This document shows positions 22,503-33,159 of a stretch of DNA of 64,000 nucleotides, in pieces. The stretch covers positions 1,302,001-1,366,000 of the forward strand of contig JAAKBF010000324.1 of assembly GCA_012656075.1 (NCBI GenBank), written 5' to 3'. Source of the stretch: Phytophthora hibernalis (lineage: Eukaryota > Oomycota > Peronosporomycetes > Peronosporales > Peronosporaceae). Within the stretch, counting starts at the first letter, position 1. Each line of letters begins with the position of its first letter. The notes beneath the pieces are model-generated. The model saw only the letters and a program-made list of their open reading frames with translations, was not told the DNA's origin and made no database searches. The position numbers and the translations under genes were made by a program.

Positions 22503-22776
22503 TACACTGTTCACTCTAATTAGTCTGACCCTGACTAATTATGGTGTACGATTTTTATCGGAGAAAGTCGAACTTTTGAATTGATCTTGTTACAACAATA
22601 TTAACTTTTATTGAAAGTAAGATGATGATTGGCTTCGCCTCGGCGAGATCTGCTCAAATCCACTGTCTTTGTGCTCTTTTAAACTCTTCGGGAATTTTTT
22701 GTCGTCCGTGGTGTCACGAAAAAGTACAGAAGCATGACTATATTCGAAGCACGACTAATTAGAGTGAACGGTGTAC
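22503..22776. mobile_element. Mariner-type MITE with TA target site
   Basis: Inverted repeats 22502-22525 and 22753-22776 match at 23 of 24 positions (GTACAC[T/C]GTTCACTCTAATTAGTC). Taking the outer TA at 22503-22504 and 22773-22774 as target duplications leaves termini CACTG/CACCG, as in Tc1/mariner elements. The internal 220 bp has no ORF, so it is a non-autonomous copy. Confidence 0.75.
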
Positions 22777-22869
22777 TTGTGAAACTAAGGTTTTCTCTCC
22801 GGTGAGGGTGCTCCTATAATAACTCCTCCCGCTTCTCCCCTGTTTTGGCAGACAAATGAAGATGCGGAG

Positions 22870-23010
22870 TTTATGGAGACCGTGAGGCGCACAATGATCC
22901 TCAAGAGAAGAAACGTACACAACAAACGTACTACGTAAGTGGCAAATGCTACTACATAGTATTACAGTAGTATTACTACTACTACGTAGTACAGTAGTAT
23001 GACATTATTG
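22870..23010. repeat. TAGTA/TACTA-rich simple tract
   Basis: Alternating TAGTA and TACTA words, with CTACGTAG-type palindromes, fill about 22930-23005. This is low-complexity, self-complementary DNA downstream of the secreted-protein gene. Confidence 0.6.
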
Positions 23011-23174
23011 CTGTAATGGTGTGGATTCAAATGCTACTGTAAACTGGTTGCATGAGGGCCCAGTAGTATCGCCAGCAAACAGTAATTCTAGCGATACGCA
23101 AAAATCAATTCAAGCGTGTTGTTTTCCTCGGTACCGGTACAGATAGACTTTCGAGTTCCGAACACGGAATCATC

Positions 23175-25028
23175 TTATGCCAGTCGCAGTCTGCGCGAGT
23201 TCGAGTTCAACTTGTTATCGCCGAAGGCGTCGCCCCACCAAGTCTTCACATTCTTCCAGAAGCCCCAACCGCCACTGCTGGAACCGCTTCCGCTTCCTGT
23301 GTGGTGGGAGCCGCTGTCGTGGAGGACGGAGTATCACTGCTTCCCGAATCAGCATTGCTTGACGCCAAGCCACTGCTAGCCTTGGTCGATACCGGGCTGG
23401 GCGTTGCCGTCTCCTTGGGTAGAAGGTCACTGCCGCTCAACGACATTAAGCCGCTCAGGAAACTGCTGTCACCGCTCGATTCCGTGGCAGAAGAACTACC
23501 AGAAGCACTGTCAATCGAGGCCAACAGAGCATCCAAGTCAAGGCTTCCCGAGTCGCTGTCGCTCGAGGACAACAGAGAATCAAGTCAAGGCTTCCCGACG
23601 CGCTGTCGCTAGAGGACAACAGCGCATCCAAGTCGAGGCTTCCCGACTCGCTGTCGCTAGAGGACAACAGCGCATCCAAGTCGAGGCTCCCCGACTCGCT
23701 GTCACTCGAGTCAACAAAGCGCTCCAGTCAATGCTTCCAGAGTCACTCGAGTCCAGCAGAGCACTCCAGTCGATACTTCCAGTAGTGCTGTCGCTCGCAT
23801 CCAACAAAGCGCTCCAGTCAATGCTTCCAGATTCACTGTCGCTTGAACTCAAGTCGAGACTTCCGGAGTCACTGTCGCTGTTGCTCGCAAGTAGCGAATC
23901 AATACGGTCTTCACTCGACCCCGACGCAGACGCAGATTCAGACGCTGCCTTCGTTTTCTTCGGAGCTTTCGCCACCGCCTCGGAAGAACTGCCGCTACTT
24001 CCAGAAGCGCTGGCGCTCGATGAGTCCAAGTCGAGACTGCTGGAGTCGCTATTGCTCGCGATCAGAGCATCATGGTCGTATCCAGTCGACGCAGACGCTG
24101 ACGTAGAAGCAGATGTGGAAGCAGACGCAACCGTTCCCTTCGTGTTCGTCGGGCCCTTTGTTGCTGCTTTAGACGAGCTGCCGCTGCTTTCAGAAGCACT
24201 GGCGCTTGACGAGTACAAGTCGAGGCTTCCAGAGTCACTGTCACTCGCAACCAGCATGTCTTTACCGTATCCGATGGATCCCGACGAAGACGCAACCGTT
24301 GCCTTCGTTTTCTTCGGAGCCTTCGACACCGCCTCGGAAGAACTACCGCTGCTTCCAGAAGCGCTCTCGCTCGAGGACAGCAGGGAGTCCAAGTCGAGAC
24401 TGCCGGAATTGCTGTCACTCGAAAGCAAGGCGCTCCAATCGATGCTTCCAGACGTACTGTCACTCGATAGGAAAGCGCTCAGGTCAAAGCTGTCGGAAGT
24501 GCTGTCGCTCGAGTCCAACAAGGCGGTCAAGTCAAGACTCCCGGAGTCGCTGTCACTCGCAGCTAGCGAATCACTTGCATCTCCACTGGATCCTGAGGTA
24601 GAGATTGCCGTTCGCTTTGTCGTCTTTGAAGCCTTCGGAGCCTTAGTCGCTACGGAATCAGATGAGCTACCGCCGGTCTCTGCTGGTGTCTTTGTCGCCT
24701 TTACAGCCTTCGGGGCCTTTGTTGCGACAGCATCAGAGGAACTTCCGCTACTCCCTGCCGGAGCCTTCGTCACCTTTGAAGCCTTTGAAGATTTCGTCGA
24801 CACCGCATCAGAGGAGCTACCACTACTCGTCGGTGATTGCACCTGAGTGACGTCGTTTAATTCACTGCCAGCTTCGCTGGAGACTGCGGTTTGCTTCGTA
24901 GCGCTGCGAGATTCCTTGATGTCGCTGAAGGACAACAACTCGCGAGTTCCCTCACCAGTGGCGATGTTAGCATCGCTGCTTGAAAACAGGGCCACAGCAG
25001 CAGCCAAAACGACGTAACTCGGACGCAT
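23175..25028 (-). pseudogene. Secreted Ser/Asp-rich repeat protein, three one-base shifts
   Basis: The start MRPSYVVLAAAVALFSSSDA at 25028 is a signal peptide of the kind found on Phytophthora secreted proteins; mature RELL is near but no RxLR is present. Residues 25-140 are Ser/Thr/Lys-rich (SSDAVxTKAPK repeats). Then come many imperfect units of SDSxSGS[L/I]D[L/W]xALL, with Ala/Ser spacers. One-base losses near 23715 and 23588 and a third shift near 23310 move the frame three times and bring it back to the first frame, giving a Trp-rich end (WGFWKNVKTWWGDAF...) with stop at 23175. The shifts may be real or sequence errors. Role unknown; cell-surface or apoplastic is likely from the leader. 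Confidence 0.75.
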
Positions 25029-25071
25029 TTTCTTGTTTATCGTGCGACTTCTTTGATGGAACGAAGTTTAC

Positions 25072-25078
25072 GAAGTGA
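25072..25078 (-). promoter_or_regulatory. Oomycete initiator-like motif upstream of the secreted-protein gene
   Basis: Reads TCACTTC on the minus strand, matching the oomycete Inr core TCAYTYY, about 44 bp before the start codon at 25028. Short 5' leaders of this size are usual in Phytophthora. The match is only seven bases, so this is suggestive. Confidence 0.4.
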
Positions 25079-25079
25079 T

Positions 25080-25900
25080 GTCAAGGTTCTTGGCTCAAGA
25101 AACTGCGAGCACAGCAATCCAGCCTCAAATCAACAGATCTCGGGAAGCCCATACCGGTACCGGTACATGTACAACACCATGTGTTCACACGCCAATGGCG
25201 GCACGTGAACACGGAAACCAACCAACACATCCTGACATGCTAGCAAGCCGCCAAAACAGCCGAGATTTCGAAAAGGATAAGTATTAATAGAGGCTCCAAG
25301 TTGGAGTCCAACACATTCTGTCGCTCGTTTGATGGCCGTTCAAATTAACTAAGGTACAGTAGGTACTGTTGTTTTGGGGTCCCAAAGTGAGTACCGGTAC
25401 AGTACATGTATTTATAAGATTAGAGCAAAGTTATTTTGGTTTAAATTTTGCATTTTCACTGGCCGCTACAGTCGACATTCTCCTCGGTGTTTTCATTGTC
25501 AACCGGTTATTAGATGTTAAGCAAGGGTAAAGTAACTTGATCTGACTAAAAGCATTGGTGTCATTTGGCTACACCTTCATATAATAAAAGAACCGATTTC
25601 GACTAAAAAAATGACATGGATCTAAAATCACCTTAACAGGTCTACCAATTTCTAAGATATTTGAAAACTGGCGTTCAACCAGTAAATGTGCATAAAAAGT
25701 AAGTGGTTTTATACTGGGATAGCAGTAAGGTATTGCTGTAAAATCGTGTTAATTAGCCGGGCCAGTTTTACTAAAGCCGGCATCAGTGGCCCGTATTACT
25801 GAAGCCGGGCCGGGCCATATTTATATTAATACAAGTGACGGATTGATAGAGACGTGATGGATTGACCATGGCTGATTTAACCACTCCGGGTTGTTGCTCG
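25080..25900. other. Intergenic, no gene seen
   Basis: AT-rich DNA with the palindromic word ACCGGTAC at about 25152-25164 (twice) and 25391. Nothing else is supported. It leads into the truncated LTR of E3. Confidence 0.5.
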
Positions 25901-25904
25901 TTAC

Positions 25905-26165
25905 TCTGTGAGATGTAGCTTCAAGAGTCTACAAACTCTTAGTGAACGGCAGTCCACGAGCTCCTGGTCTGCAGGTGCTGAGTGGCTAGTTTAAAGACTG
26001 AGTGAAATCATAGGTTTGGCCTGTAATACAATTTCTAAGTAACCCATAGTTAGCTCTATATATAATATGAACCGTTGTTTGTGGCACGTCGGTGACGTGG
26101 CCATGGTGTGTTCCTCACCATAAGTGACGATGTGTATCCATTTTAGAAGAGTGACCCCACTACAT
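25905..26165 (-). repeat. E3 3' LTR, truncated
   Basis: On the minus strand it begins TGTAGTGGGG at about 26165, preceded by purine-rich AAGTGGGGAGGA (complement of about 26166-26177), the polypurine tract. It aligns with 48085-48371 but loses similarity near 25905, before the LTR end seen at 48055. Confidence 0.75.
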
Positions 26166-26332
26166 CCTCCCCACTTTGGCTTTAGCCAATTTGGAGCAAG
26201 ACGATGTTTCTCAACATTTCCGCGGTCGAATTCAATCGACAGTTGAGCGCCACGGTTGGCTGCTCTTACGGGGTGCTTGGCATTTCCCAAGTACTCCCTG
26301 GCCTCCACATTGGCCCGTGCAGCATGCCCTCA

Positions 26333-26341
26333 ATGAAGACA
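26333..26341 (+). pseudogene. Start of E3 antisense gene, interrupted after codon 3 by X
   Basis: An ATG at 26333-26335 begins a plus-strand frame just inside E3's 3' LTR. After three codons element X begins. With X and one copy of the GACA duplication removed, the frame continues at 39996 for over 40 codons with a Lys/Ala/Pro-rich N-terminus like that of the E1 antisense gene at 7218. The position relative to the polypurine tract is also the same. Confidence 0.65.
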
Positions 26342-27228
26342 TGTGGCGTTGGGTTTTGAGCGCTCGGTCGCCAGTCGGCAAGGTTGCCCTTGCTGAAGGA
26401 AGGTGATCAGCGTGCTCTGATTGGCGAGATTACGTCCACCGCGCGGTAGTGGCCGTAGCAGTTTAGTGACCGAGGCCTCGGTCGGGTATAATAAATTCCC
26501 GGTCGCGGGTACGAACCTTCGTTTGTGCCCCTTTCAATTTCGTACCCTCGGTCTTATAGAGCCGAGTAGAGGATCACATACTGGGATGTGTTCACACTAT
26601 AGTTGTATTTACGTATAGGACTAGCTATAGGATTGACTACAGAGGCTCTCAGACCCCTAGATCAACATAAATAAATCAGCAGTCTTCCCCACAAGCCACC
26701 AAAGGTCAAGTCCGTCTTCGGTAAGTCTAGCTAGCTTATCTTAGGGTCTGGATATGCTCGGCTTGTGGGATGCCTGTCAACGAACTCAAGGTACGTTGAA
26801 CCGAGGGTTTGTTGCTGGTTAGTCCAAGAGATTAGAGTGGCCGAGTGCTGGGAGCGACGAGGAACGTCGTTCGCCATATATGATAGTGGAACCGAGTGTT
26901 CCAGTTATATTTTACACCCGCCGAGATCCTACCTCGGCAAACCCGTATTAGGCTTGACAGCCGGTACCCTTCTTTCTGAGGGACTGGGGCTGTTGGCGCG
27001 AAAGCGCAATACTGGATACTAGCCCTCGCCCGTGGCTAGTGGTGCAGGTTTTGGGTTGGCCTAATACAACCTAGGTGTACACAGGGTTCACATCCAACCC
27101 GGCGTAAGAGATCGTTCCTGGTCTTCAGGTATTGATCCAACGCTCGTTGACCGGTGTAGGGAAGCGAGTGTTGTTGGTGGGACTCATACCATTCGGTAGT
27201 GAGAATTTCTGCGTGATCCTACACGACA
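26342..27228 (+). repeat. X 5' LTR (887 bp)
   Basis: Starts TGTGGCGTTGGG and ends CTACACGACA. It contains TATAATAAATT near 26485-26496, which may serve as a core promoter, and a GGTAAGTCT splice-donor-like site near 26720. Similarity to the 3' LTR is nearly complete over the whole length. Confidence 0.93.
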
Positions 27229-27230
27229 AC

Positions 27231-27247
27231 TGGTGTCGCGACCCGGG
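27231..27247 (+). other. Putative primer-binding site of X
   Basis: TGGTGTCGCGACCCGGG begins two bases after the 5' LTR, where a tRNA 3' end ending in CCA would pair. The tRNA was not identified. Confidence 0.55.
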
Positions 27248-27337
27248 ATTGGGAGTGACTTTCTGTGTGTCTTGGTTGTATATAGGTTCTTACCCTAACG
27301 AGCATTCGAGAAAGACAAGAGAAGAAGAAGAGAGAAG

Positions 27338-28976
27338 ATGACGAGAGGAGCGAAGTCAGCGGTACCACAAACGCCGATGAAGTCAAGCGGAGGGCGCACC
27401 GAGGGTTCGGTGAGGTCCGGTCCAACACTCGCGACCCCAAGTACTTTGGAGCTGATCAATGAGCGTTCGGACAGCTTCGACGAGCAGATGGACTACTCTG
27501 AAGCCAAAGAAGATGATGAAGACGAATACCTGGAAGAAGCGACAGCGATTTCCGAGGTTTCGGAAGACGCTACCGTCTCAGCCGGACGTAGCGGAGGGGT
27601 GAGGTCGCTCGCGCGATACCTCACCGAGGCGTTGGACGAAGTGGCTGATCCTGAACCATCTCACCAAGACAACGACGATGGACTCGGCGATCTCTGATCG
27701 CTGACGATGACCGAGGACGCGAGTTCTCGGTCGACCGGTAGTCGGCTTCCAGTTAATGGGGACACTCCGACGGCCAACAAGGTTTTGGGAAGATGCATGG
27801 AGGTGATGATGACGAAGAGCAAGTGGATGCGAGCCTTTGCGCCAAAGTCAATTCGACAAGCTGTGTGGATGGAACTCGGGGCAGAATTGGTCGTCCCAGT
27901 GGAATCGTGGAGCATCCAGCAGGTGGCCGAGGACACAGTGCAACTGTTCCGTGCAATGGGTTGCGAGCCTCAAGCGCTGCCCACCGAGGCCGACCTTCAA
28001 GGTTGGACGATCGAAGAAGCCGCGCTTTCATTGCGCAAGTAGAAGCAGAAGCTCCGGGCGGTTTTCGGGGTGCGTGAGCCGGGCTCCAACCATCGGACAC
28101 GCCTCCCACGCACGACTGATGGGCTGGATCCATCAAGAATCCCGCTACCGATAACTCCCGGGCGTCAGCCCAGAAGTCGGTCGGGACGGGTGTGCTCTCG
28201 GCAAAGGAACTGCTTCGGCGTACTTTCAAGATTCGCACATGGTAACGTCTCGGTCAGCGGACCGTACCGAGCGGCTGGCAAAGGGCTCCGAGTACACGGA
28301 CTGCTCCGACGGCGGGCCGAAGTACAAGTCGGACGACGGACCAACGCTTCGATACGCACGACGACTCCTCGGACGATGATTCGTTCGACGTCGAAGACCA
28401 AGGGGGTGACGTGACTGGAGAATGTGCACGCCAAATCCGTGAGCTCAGCTCGATGGAGAACGAGAGTTCCACACCGAGGCTTGAAAGCGCCACGCATCTC
28501 CCATTGGGCAACATCAAACCCTATCTCGGCCTCCGAGACAAGAGCGAAAGTCAATGCAATGGCTCCGAGCCTTCATCTACGAGATGAAAAGAACGCACAC
28601 GCCACCGAATGAATGGTGTATGGCGTTCGAGTTGAGGCTCCAAGATGGCCCCCTGCATTGGTACCGACAACTCCCGCGGAAGACGAGACGAACGTGGAAA
28701 TTGTTGAGTGATGCGTTCATCAAGTACTACTGTACCCAATTTAATCAATCGGCGAAAGCACGGTACTACTCGGCGAGGCGTGAAGAGAAGGAGCATGTCT
28801 GCGACTATCTGAACCGGCTAAATGGCTACGCCAGGAATGCCGGGGTACAATTTGAGCAAGGTGGTCGAGAGGCCAAGGACATGTGGAACATTTTCTCGAT
28901 ACGTGCGAAGACCGAGCCTTGGAAGAGCGTCTGTGTCACGTGCGGGTCAAGAATATTCACGACCTGGAAGACATGA
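27338..28976 (+). pseudogene. gag: X gag, in several frames
   Basis: The start at 27338 (MTRGAKSAV...) follows a purine-rich leader. Frame one (27338-27697) is acidic and Ser-rich; 27707-28042 shows a helix-rich segment (KWMRAFAPKSIRQAVW...); 28420-28550 is acidic; 28554-28976 carries the capsid domain (WYRQLPRKTRRTWKLLSDAFIKYY, then DYLNRLNGYARNAG). Frame shifts occur near 27700, 28040 and 28550. No zinc knuckle was seen up to 29270. Confidence 0.8.
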
Positions 28977-29499
28977 TAAATGATATCCTACGACGTCGCG
29001 AGCGGGAAGGGACGTGAGTCCTCGATGCGACGCCCCAAGGGCCAGGATGATAGTCGTCGCCGTGACGATGGACGCTCCGAGGATTCGCGGAACCTCTACC
29101 GGCATGACCGAGATGATGGTCGTCGTCGGATCGGGATGACAACCGACGTCGAGACGATCGCCAATACCGAATCGAGGATTTCTCTCGCTGCAGCGCTGCC
29201 TGACTTGAATATGGATGATGTGAAATCGACGGAAAATGGAGAAGAGAGAGGCGGGTACCAGTGGAACTAATCCTGTTCTGGTAAAACTTAAAGACGCAGG
29301 CGCAAGCCTCGGTGAGAGTCACGTGAATGTGAAATACAAGGAGGAAGCTACTGGTACGGTTACCGAGGCTTCAATCGCGAGTATGGCTGTGACCGAGCGT
29401 GAACCCCGAAGTCTCGGCCAGGCAATCATGTTGTTGTCTGGTGAGAGGATGGGGGTGGACGTCCCAACGCTACGATAAAGGAAGCGATTGCGTGCCGGG

Positions 29500-29860
29500 G
29501 TGAACGGGGCAGTGGATGACGCGCGAACGAGGATTCTGTTCGACACTGGAGCGAATGGGAGCGTGATATCGGCTTCCTATGCAAAGAAACTACGTGTGCG
29601 GGAGGTTTCCGACCACGGTCGCAGTCTGGGGTTAGAGGAATCAATCCAGGAGTGATGGAGACACGCCGCCGAGCACACGTTAAGATCAGCCTCGGGTGAG
29701 AGCGAGTATATGAATTCGAGTTGTGGATTATGGATCATAGCGCAGGAGTCGATGTTATCCTCGATACGGACTTCACGATCCCAGCTGGAGTGCGGTTAGA
29801 CTTGTTCCATGGCACAGCCCAGTTACCGGATGAAGTATGGTCAATGGCCCCTTAGTGAAG
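29500..29860 (+). pseudogene. X retropepsin-like protease
   Basis: ILFDTGANGSVIS (about 29537-29575) has the catalytic DTGA, and DVILDTDFTIPAG...RLDLF follows near 29750-29810 in another frame. Usual gypsy motifs read ILG where this has ILD. At least two shifts lie between the two halves. Confidence 0.75.
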
Positions 29861-30799
29861 TCCCAGGACGCTGATGACGCTCCGGTGTACGGTTTACAAG
29901 TGGTCGGTGGCCCGACCGAGGATTTGTAGGTCGCCGGACGAGAGTGACGCGAGTTCAAGTTACCTCGACGACGTCCACCTCTGAACACCCACGAGGTGTG
30001 GATTCGCCGGATCGGGAATCTCGTGCCGACAGTGACGAGGTTTCAGCGGGATTATCCGGCTGACTAATGTGTCACCGAGGGTTGCTCACTGTATAAACCA
30101 CGAGTCGGTGGTACTATGGGTACCACGAGGCGATCTCGCGCAAGGGCGTGGCTACACCCGGCTACGATCGGCGAAATACGACGAATGGCAAGTGCTGGCA
30201 TACGCTGAGTGTCGGGATGACAGATTACTGAAGCGTGAAAGCAAACTGTACGAGCAGTGGTTGGCCAGTCAATCACCAGCAGTCGAGCAGCGAGAATATC
30301 CGACGCCTCGGAAGATTCTTTCCCGACCGATAGCGCACCAAGATGGGCATCGGATGGGTCGTCTACAGAGCGTTGGAGTGCCAGTGGGTGCGACCATCCG
30401 ACAGTAACCGTTACTCTGGTAACCTCGGACAGGATGGCTATGGACATGGAAAACGAGGAAGGTGAGGATTCAGCCACGTCCGAATCCTCGGACAGGGGTG
30501 ACGGCGAGGTAATTACCAGCGAGGCACCGGAATCCGTGGTCACCGAATATTCGGAGACACGTCTGGAGTCGGTGTTTGTAGCGCTTATGGCTGGCGTTTC
30601 AGCTGGCGCCGACGCTGACCTTGACAATGCTCTCGGCGGTGTGGCCGAGCGTGTGGCAAACGAAATCGAGTTGACCGATTATGCACATGAGCTGGCATTC
30701 CTGCCTGACCTGACCGAAGCCTCGGAGACGGTTTTGGATTATACAGGATCCAATGTAGCGAACCCGAAGGTCACGTACGAGCAACAACGAGCATTGATC

Positions 30800-32000
30800 A
30801 ACGTGTTACAGAAGCATGAGCAGATCATGATTTCGAGCGGAAACGCTCTGCCACCGCCTGCCTATCGCGTGGTATGCGATATCGATGTACAGTGGCACCC
30901 TCCGATTAAACAAAGGGATCGGCGGACACTGCGTAAGCACCTGAAGAAGTTATACGAGTTACTGAAAGGCTTGTTGAAAGCTCGGTTGGTGGCGTTTCGG
31001 ACAGCCCTTGGGCATCCCCGATTGTGATCGTGCTGAAGAAGAACGGCGTTGATATTCGCCTGTGCATTGATTACAAGATGGTGAATGCAATCACCGCGAT
31101 CATGGAGTATGCCATGCCGCTGGGCGATGATTTGTTAACGGACCTAGAAGCCTACCTGTGGTTCTGCTCTTTAGATGCAGCTAGCGAATTTTGGGCAATA
31201 ATGATGATGATGAGAGCTCGGAAAATCTCGGCCTTCGTTTGTGCACTCGGTCATTTCGAGTGGCTGCGTATGCCGTTTGGCCTGAAGAACGCACCTATGA
31301 TATACCAACGAATGATCGACAATGCTCTATGGGGGTTCGTTCAGCCCAAGGGTTGGAATCAGTTCTCTGAGTTGATGCGGTCCGCTGAGACAGCCGCTGA
31401 AGCTGTGAGAACAGGGGTGACCGACGGCTCTGCACGACTGTCCGAGGTTTCGACAGCTTTTCCGACCAAGTTCGAGGCCGACCGCGAGTCTTCGGTGACG
31501 CTCGACGATGTGACTCAATTGGTGAACAGCCCTGTCGCGGATATGTTCTCCACGACGGGAAAGCAGATGAATCCTCGTTTGTGCCAGTGTTCGATCGGCG
31601 GTCGTTCGTTGACGATATTTGTTTCGGCTCCGAGACTTTTGACTCTTGTCTAGCCACCCTGGACTTCGTGCTTGAACGGTTTGGTGAGTGTCAAATAAGG
31701 CCGAGTGGATTTCCTGTCGCATGAAGTGTCGGTCGACGGCATTCAGGCCGATCCAAAGAAGTTGAAGATCATGACGGAGCTGCCGTTCCCGTCATCGAAG
31801 AAAGGAATGCAGTCATTCCTCGGTGCGTTGAACTATTACAGCAGATTCATCCAAGACTTTGCAGTCTACGGGGCCGCCCTGTACCAACTCAAGGATGAGG
31901 ATTTTACGCTGGCAGGAAACTCATCCGCGGCTCACCGCAGCTTCGCGGTGCTACAACAGAAGGTTGCAGACGCGCCGATACAACGGCATTTTGACTGAGA
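30800..32000 (+). pseudogene. pol: X reverse transcriptase
   Basis: The domain starts near VVCDIDVQ (30860), continues in the frame opening at 31024 (KKNGVDIRLCIDYKMVNAI, then RMPFGLKNAPMIYQRMIDNAL) and, after a shift near 31598, shows FVDDIC (31605-31622) in place of the usual Y-x-DD. Another shift near 31690 leads to FLSHEVSVDGIQADPKK and SMQ-like connection motifs. A stop at 31996-31998 precedes RNase H. This is clearly gypsy RT, broken by shifts near 31020, 31598 and 31690. Confidence 0.88.
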
Positions 32001-32007
32001 CAAAGAA

Positions 32008-32340
32008 GTGCACGTGATGTTATTTGCTAATGAGTGGGCTCTGAGTTTCACTCTGATGCAGTACCACGACGACAACTTACACCCGGTGCGGTTCTGCGGT
32101 CGTGTATTGAAGGATGCAGAGATGAACTACCACCCGGCCGAGAAGGAAGTGTTGGCCTTGTTGTTACTGTTGAAAGTGTGTTACACCCAGCTGGTCGGAC
32201 GGACTATCCATGTCTACACTCGGTTCTCGACACTGGAGTGGGTGCATAGGTCGAAGACATTGTTCGGTCGTACGACCCACTTCGCGGTCATGCTGTCCCC
32301 GTGGCACCTGAAAGGCAACCGAGTCAAGGAACGCGATTGT
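32008..32340 (+). pseudogene. X first RNase H (catalytic Asp lost)
   Basis: The RT-linked RNase H reads VMLFANEWALS where active gypsy enzymes have DAS, so the leading Asp is Phe. The later VRFCGRVLKDAEMNY and EKEVLALLLLL blocks are normal. This agrees with elements holding two RNase H domains, in which the original copy degenerates into a tether. E4 shows Tyr at the same place. Confidence 0.8.
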
Positions 32341-32454
32341 GCTTTTGCTCAGCAACTACAAGCTGGGCTTACAAGCTTTGTTGAACTCGAAGACTCGTTA
32401 GCCCCGGTGCCACCAGGTCGCCGACCGTTCGAATGGATCCATGCATGCCTACCG

Positions 32455-33090
32455 AGGACTGACAATGGCTTGGTGATGTCGTTTGGTGGCTCAGCCAAGA
32501 CGGAGAAGAATGGCGGGTATGGTAGTTGCTCCTGGATATTATGGAAATTACCGGAATGGACGGTAGTGACGGCTGCGAGTGCTTACCTCGGGACCACCAC
32601 AGTAAACCTCGCTGAGTACGCAGGTATGAACAATGGTGTCTTGACCGCGTTGGAGCACGGCACCGAGGATTTAATTGTGGTGGGAGACTCGAGACTCGCA
32701 ATCCAGCAGTCCCTAGGGGTGATGGCCTGTCGGAAGGAAACTCTGATGGCCCAACTCAACCACCACCGAGAACTCACAGCCAAGCTTCGGTCGGTGAAAT
32801 ACCTCCATGTGATCCGAGAGTTCAATGCAGCCGCAGACTCGTTAGCTACAGAAGCTCTCAACAGCAAACAGTCCAGCGTGGTTTCGGCCGAAACCAGGAA
32901 AATGGAGTTAATCGAGCTCACCCGAATCGACGAAGTCATCTACGAGCCTTCACCGGAGATCGCCACGCCAACACTCGGTGAAGCAGCCACCGACGAGAGA
33001 GCGTCGGTCAACCTAGCCCAGACTCGTGTGGCCCGCCAAGCACCCTGTAACATATCGTTTTTCGATTTTGTGACGAATGTGCCGGATTAG
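32455..33090 (+). pseudogene. X second RNase H, cellular/archaeal type
   Basis: The block MSFGGSAKTEKNGGYG...SCSW, then NLAEYAGMNNG and VVGDSRLAIQQ, is a ribonuclease HI fold separate from the RT-linked domain. In E2 (16.2 kb) and E4 (59.5 kb) the first catalytic residue is Asp (FDGSA); here it is Gly, so this copy should be inactive. The linker after it ends at the stop near 33090. Confidence 0.85.
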
Positions 33091-33159
33091 ATAACCGTCA
33101 CGACCCGTAGACAAGCGAGAGCACAGAAGAAGCGTGTCTGGTTTGCGAACGAGCCCTCG

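Noticed and set aside
23404..24846. 480-codon plus-strand ORF
   Set aside because: It is the complement of the Ser/Asp repeats of the secreted protein. The minus strand has a signal peptide and sensible repeats, whereas this frame lacks a leader and is an artefact of repeat composition.
24960..25028. RxLR effector assignment for the secreted protein
   Set aside because: The leader fits, but no RxLR or dEER-type motif was found; RELL near the cleavage region is not enough.
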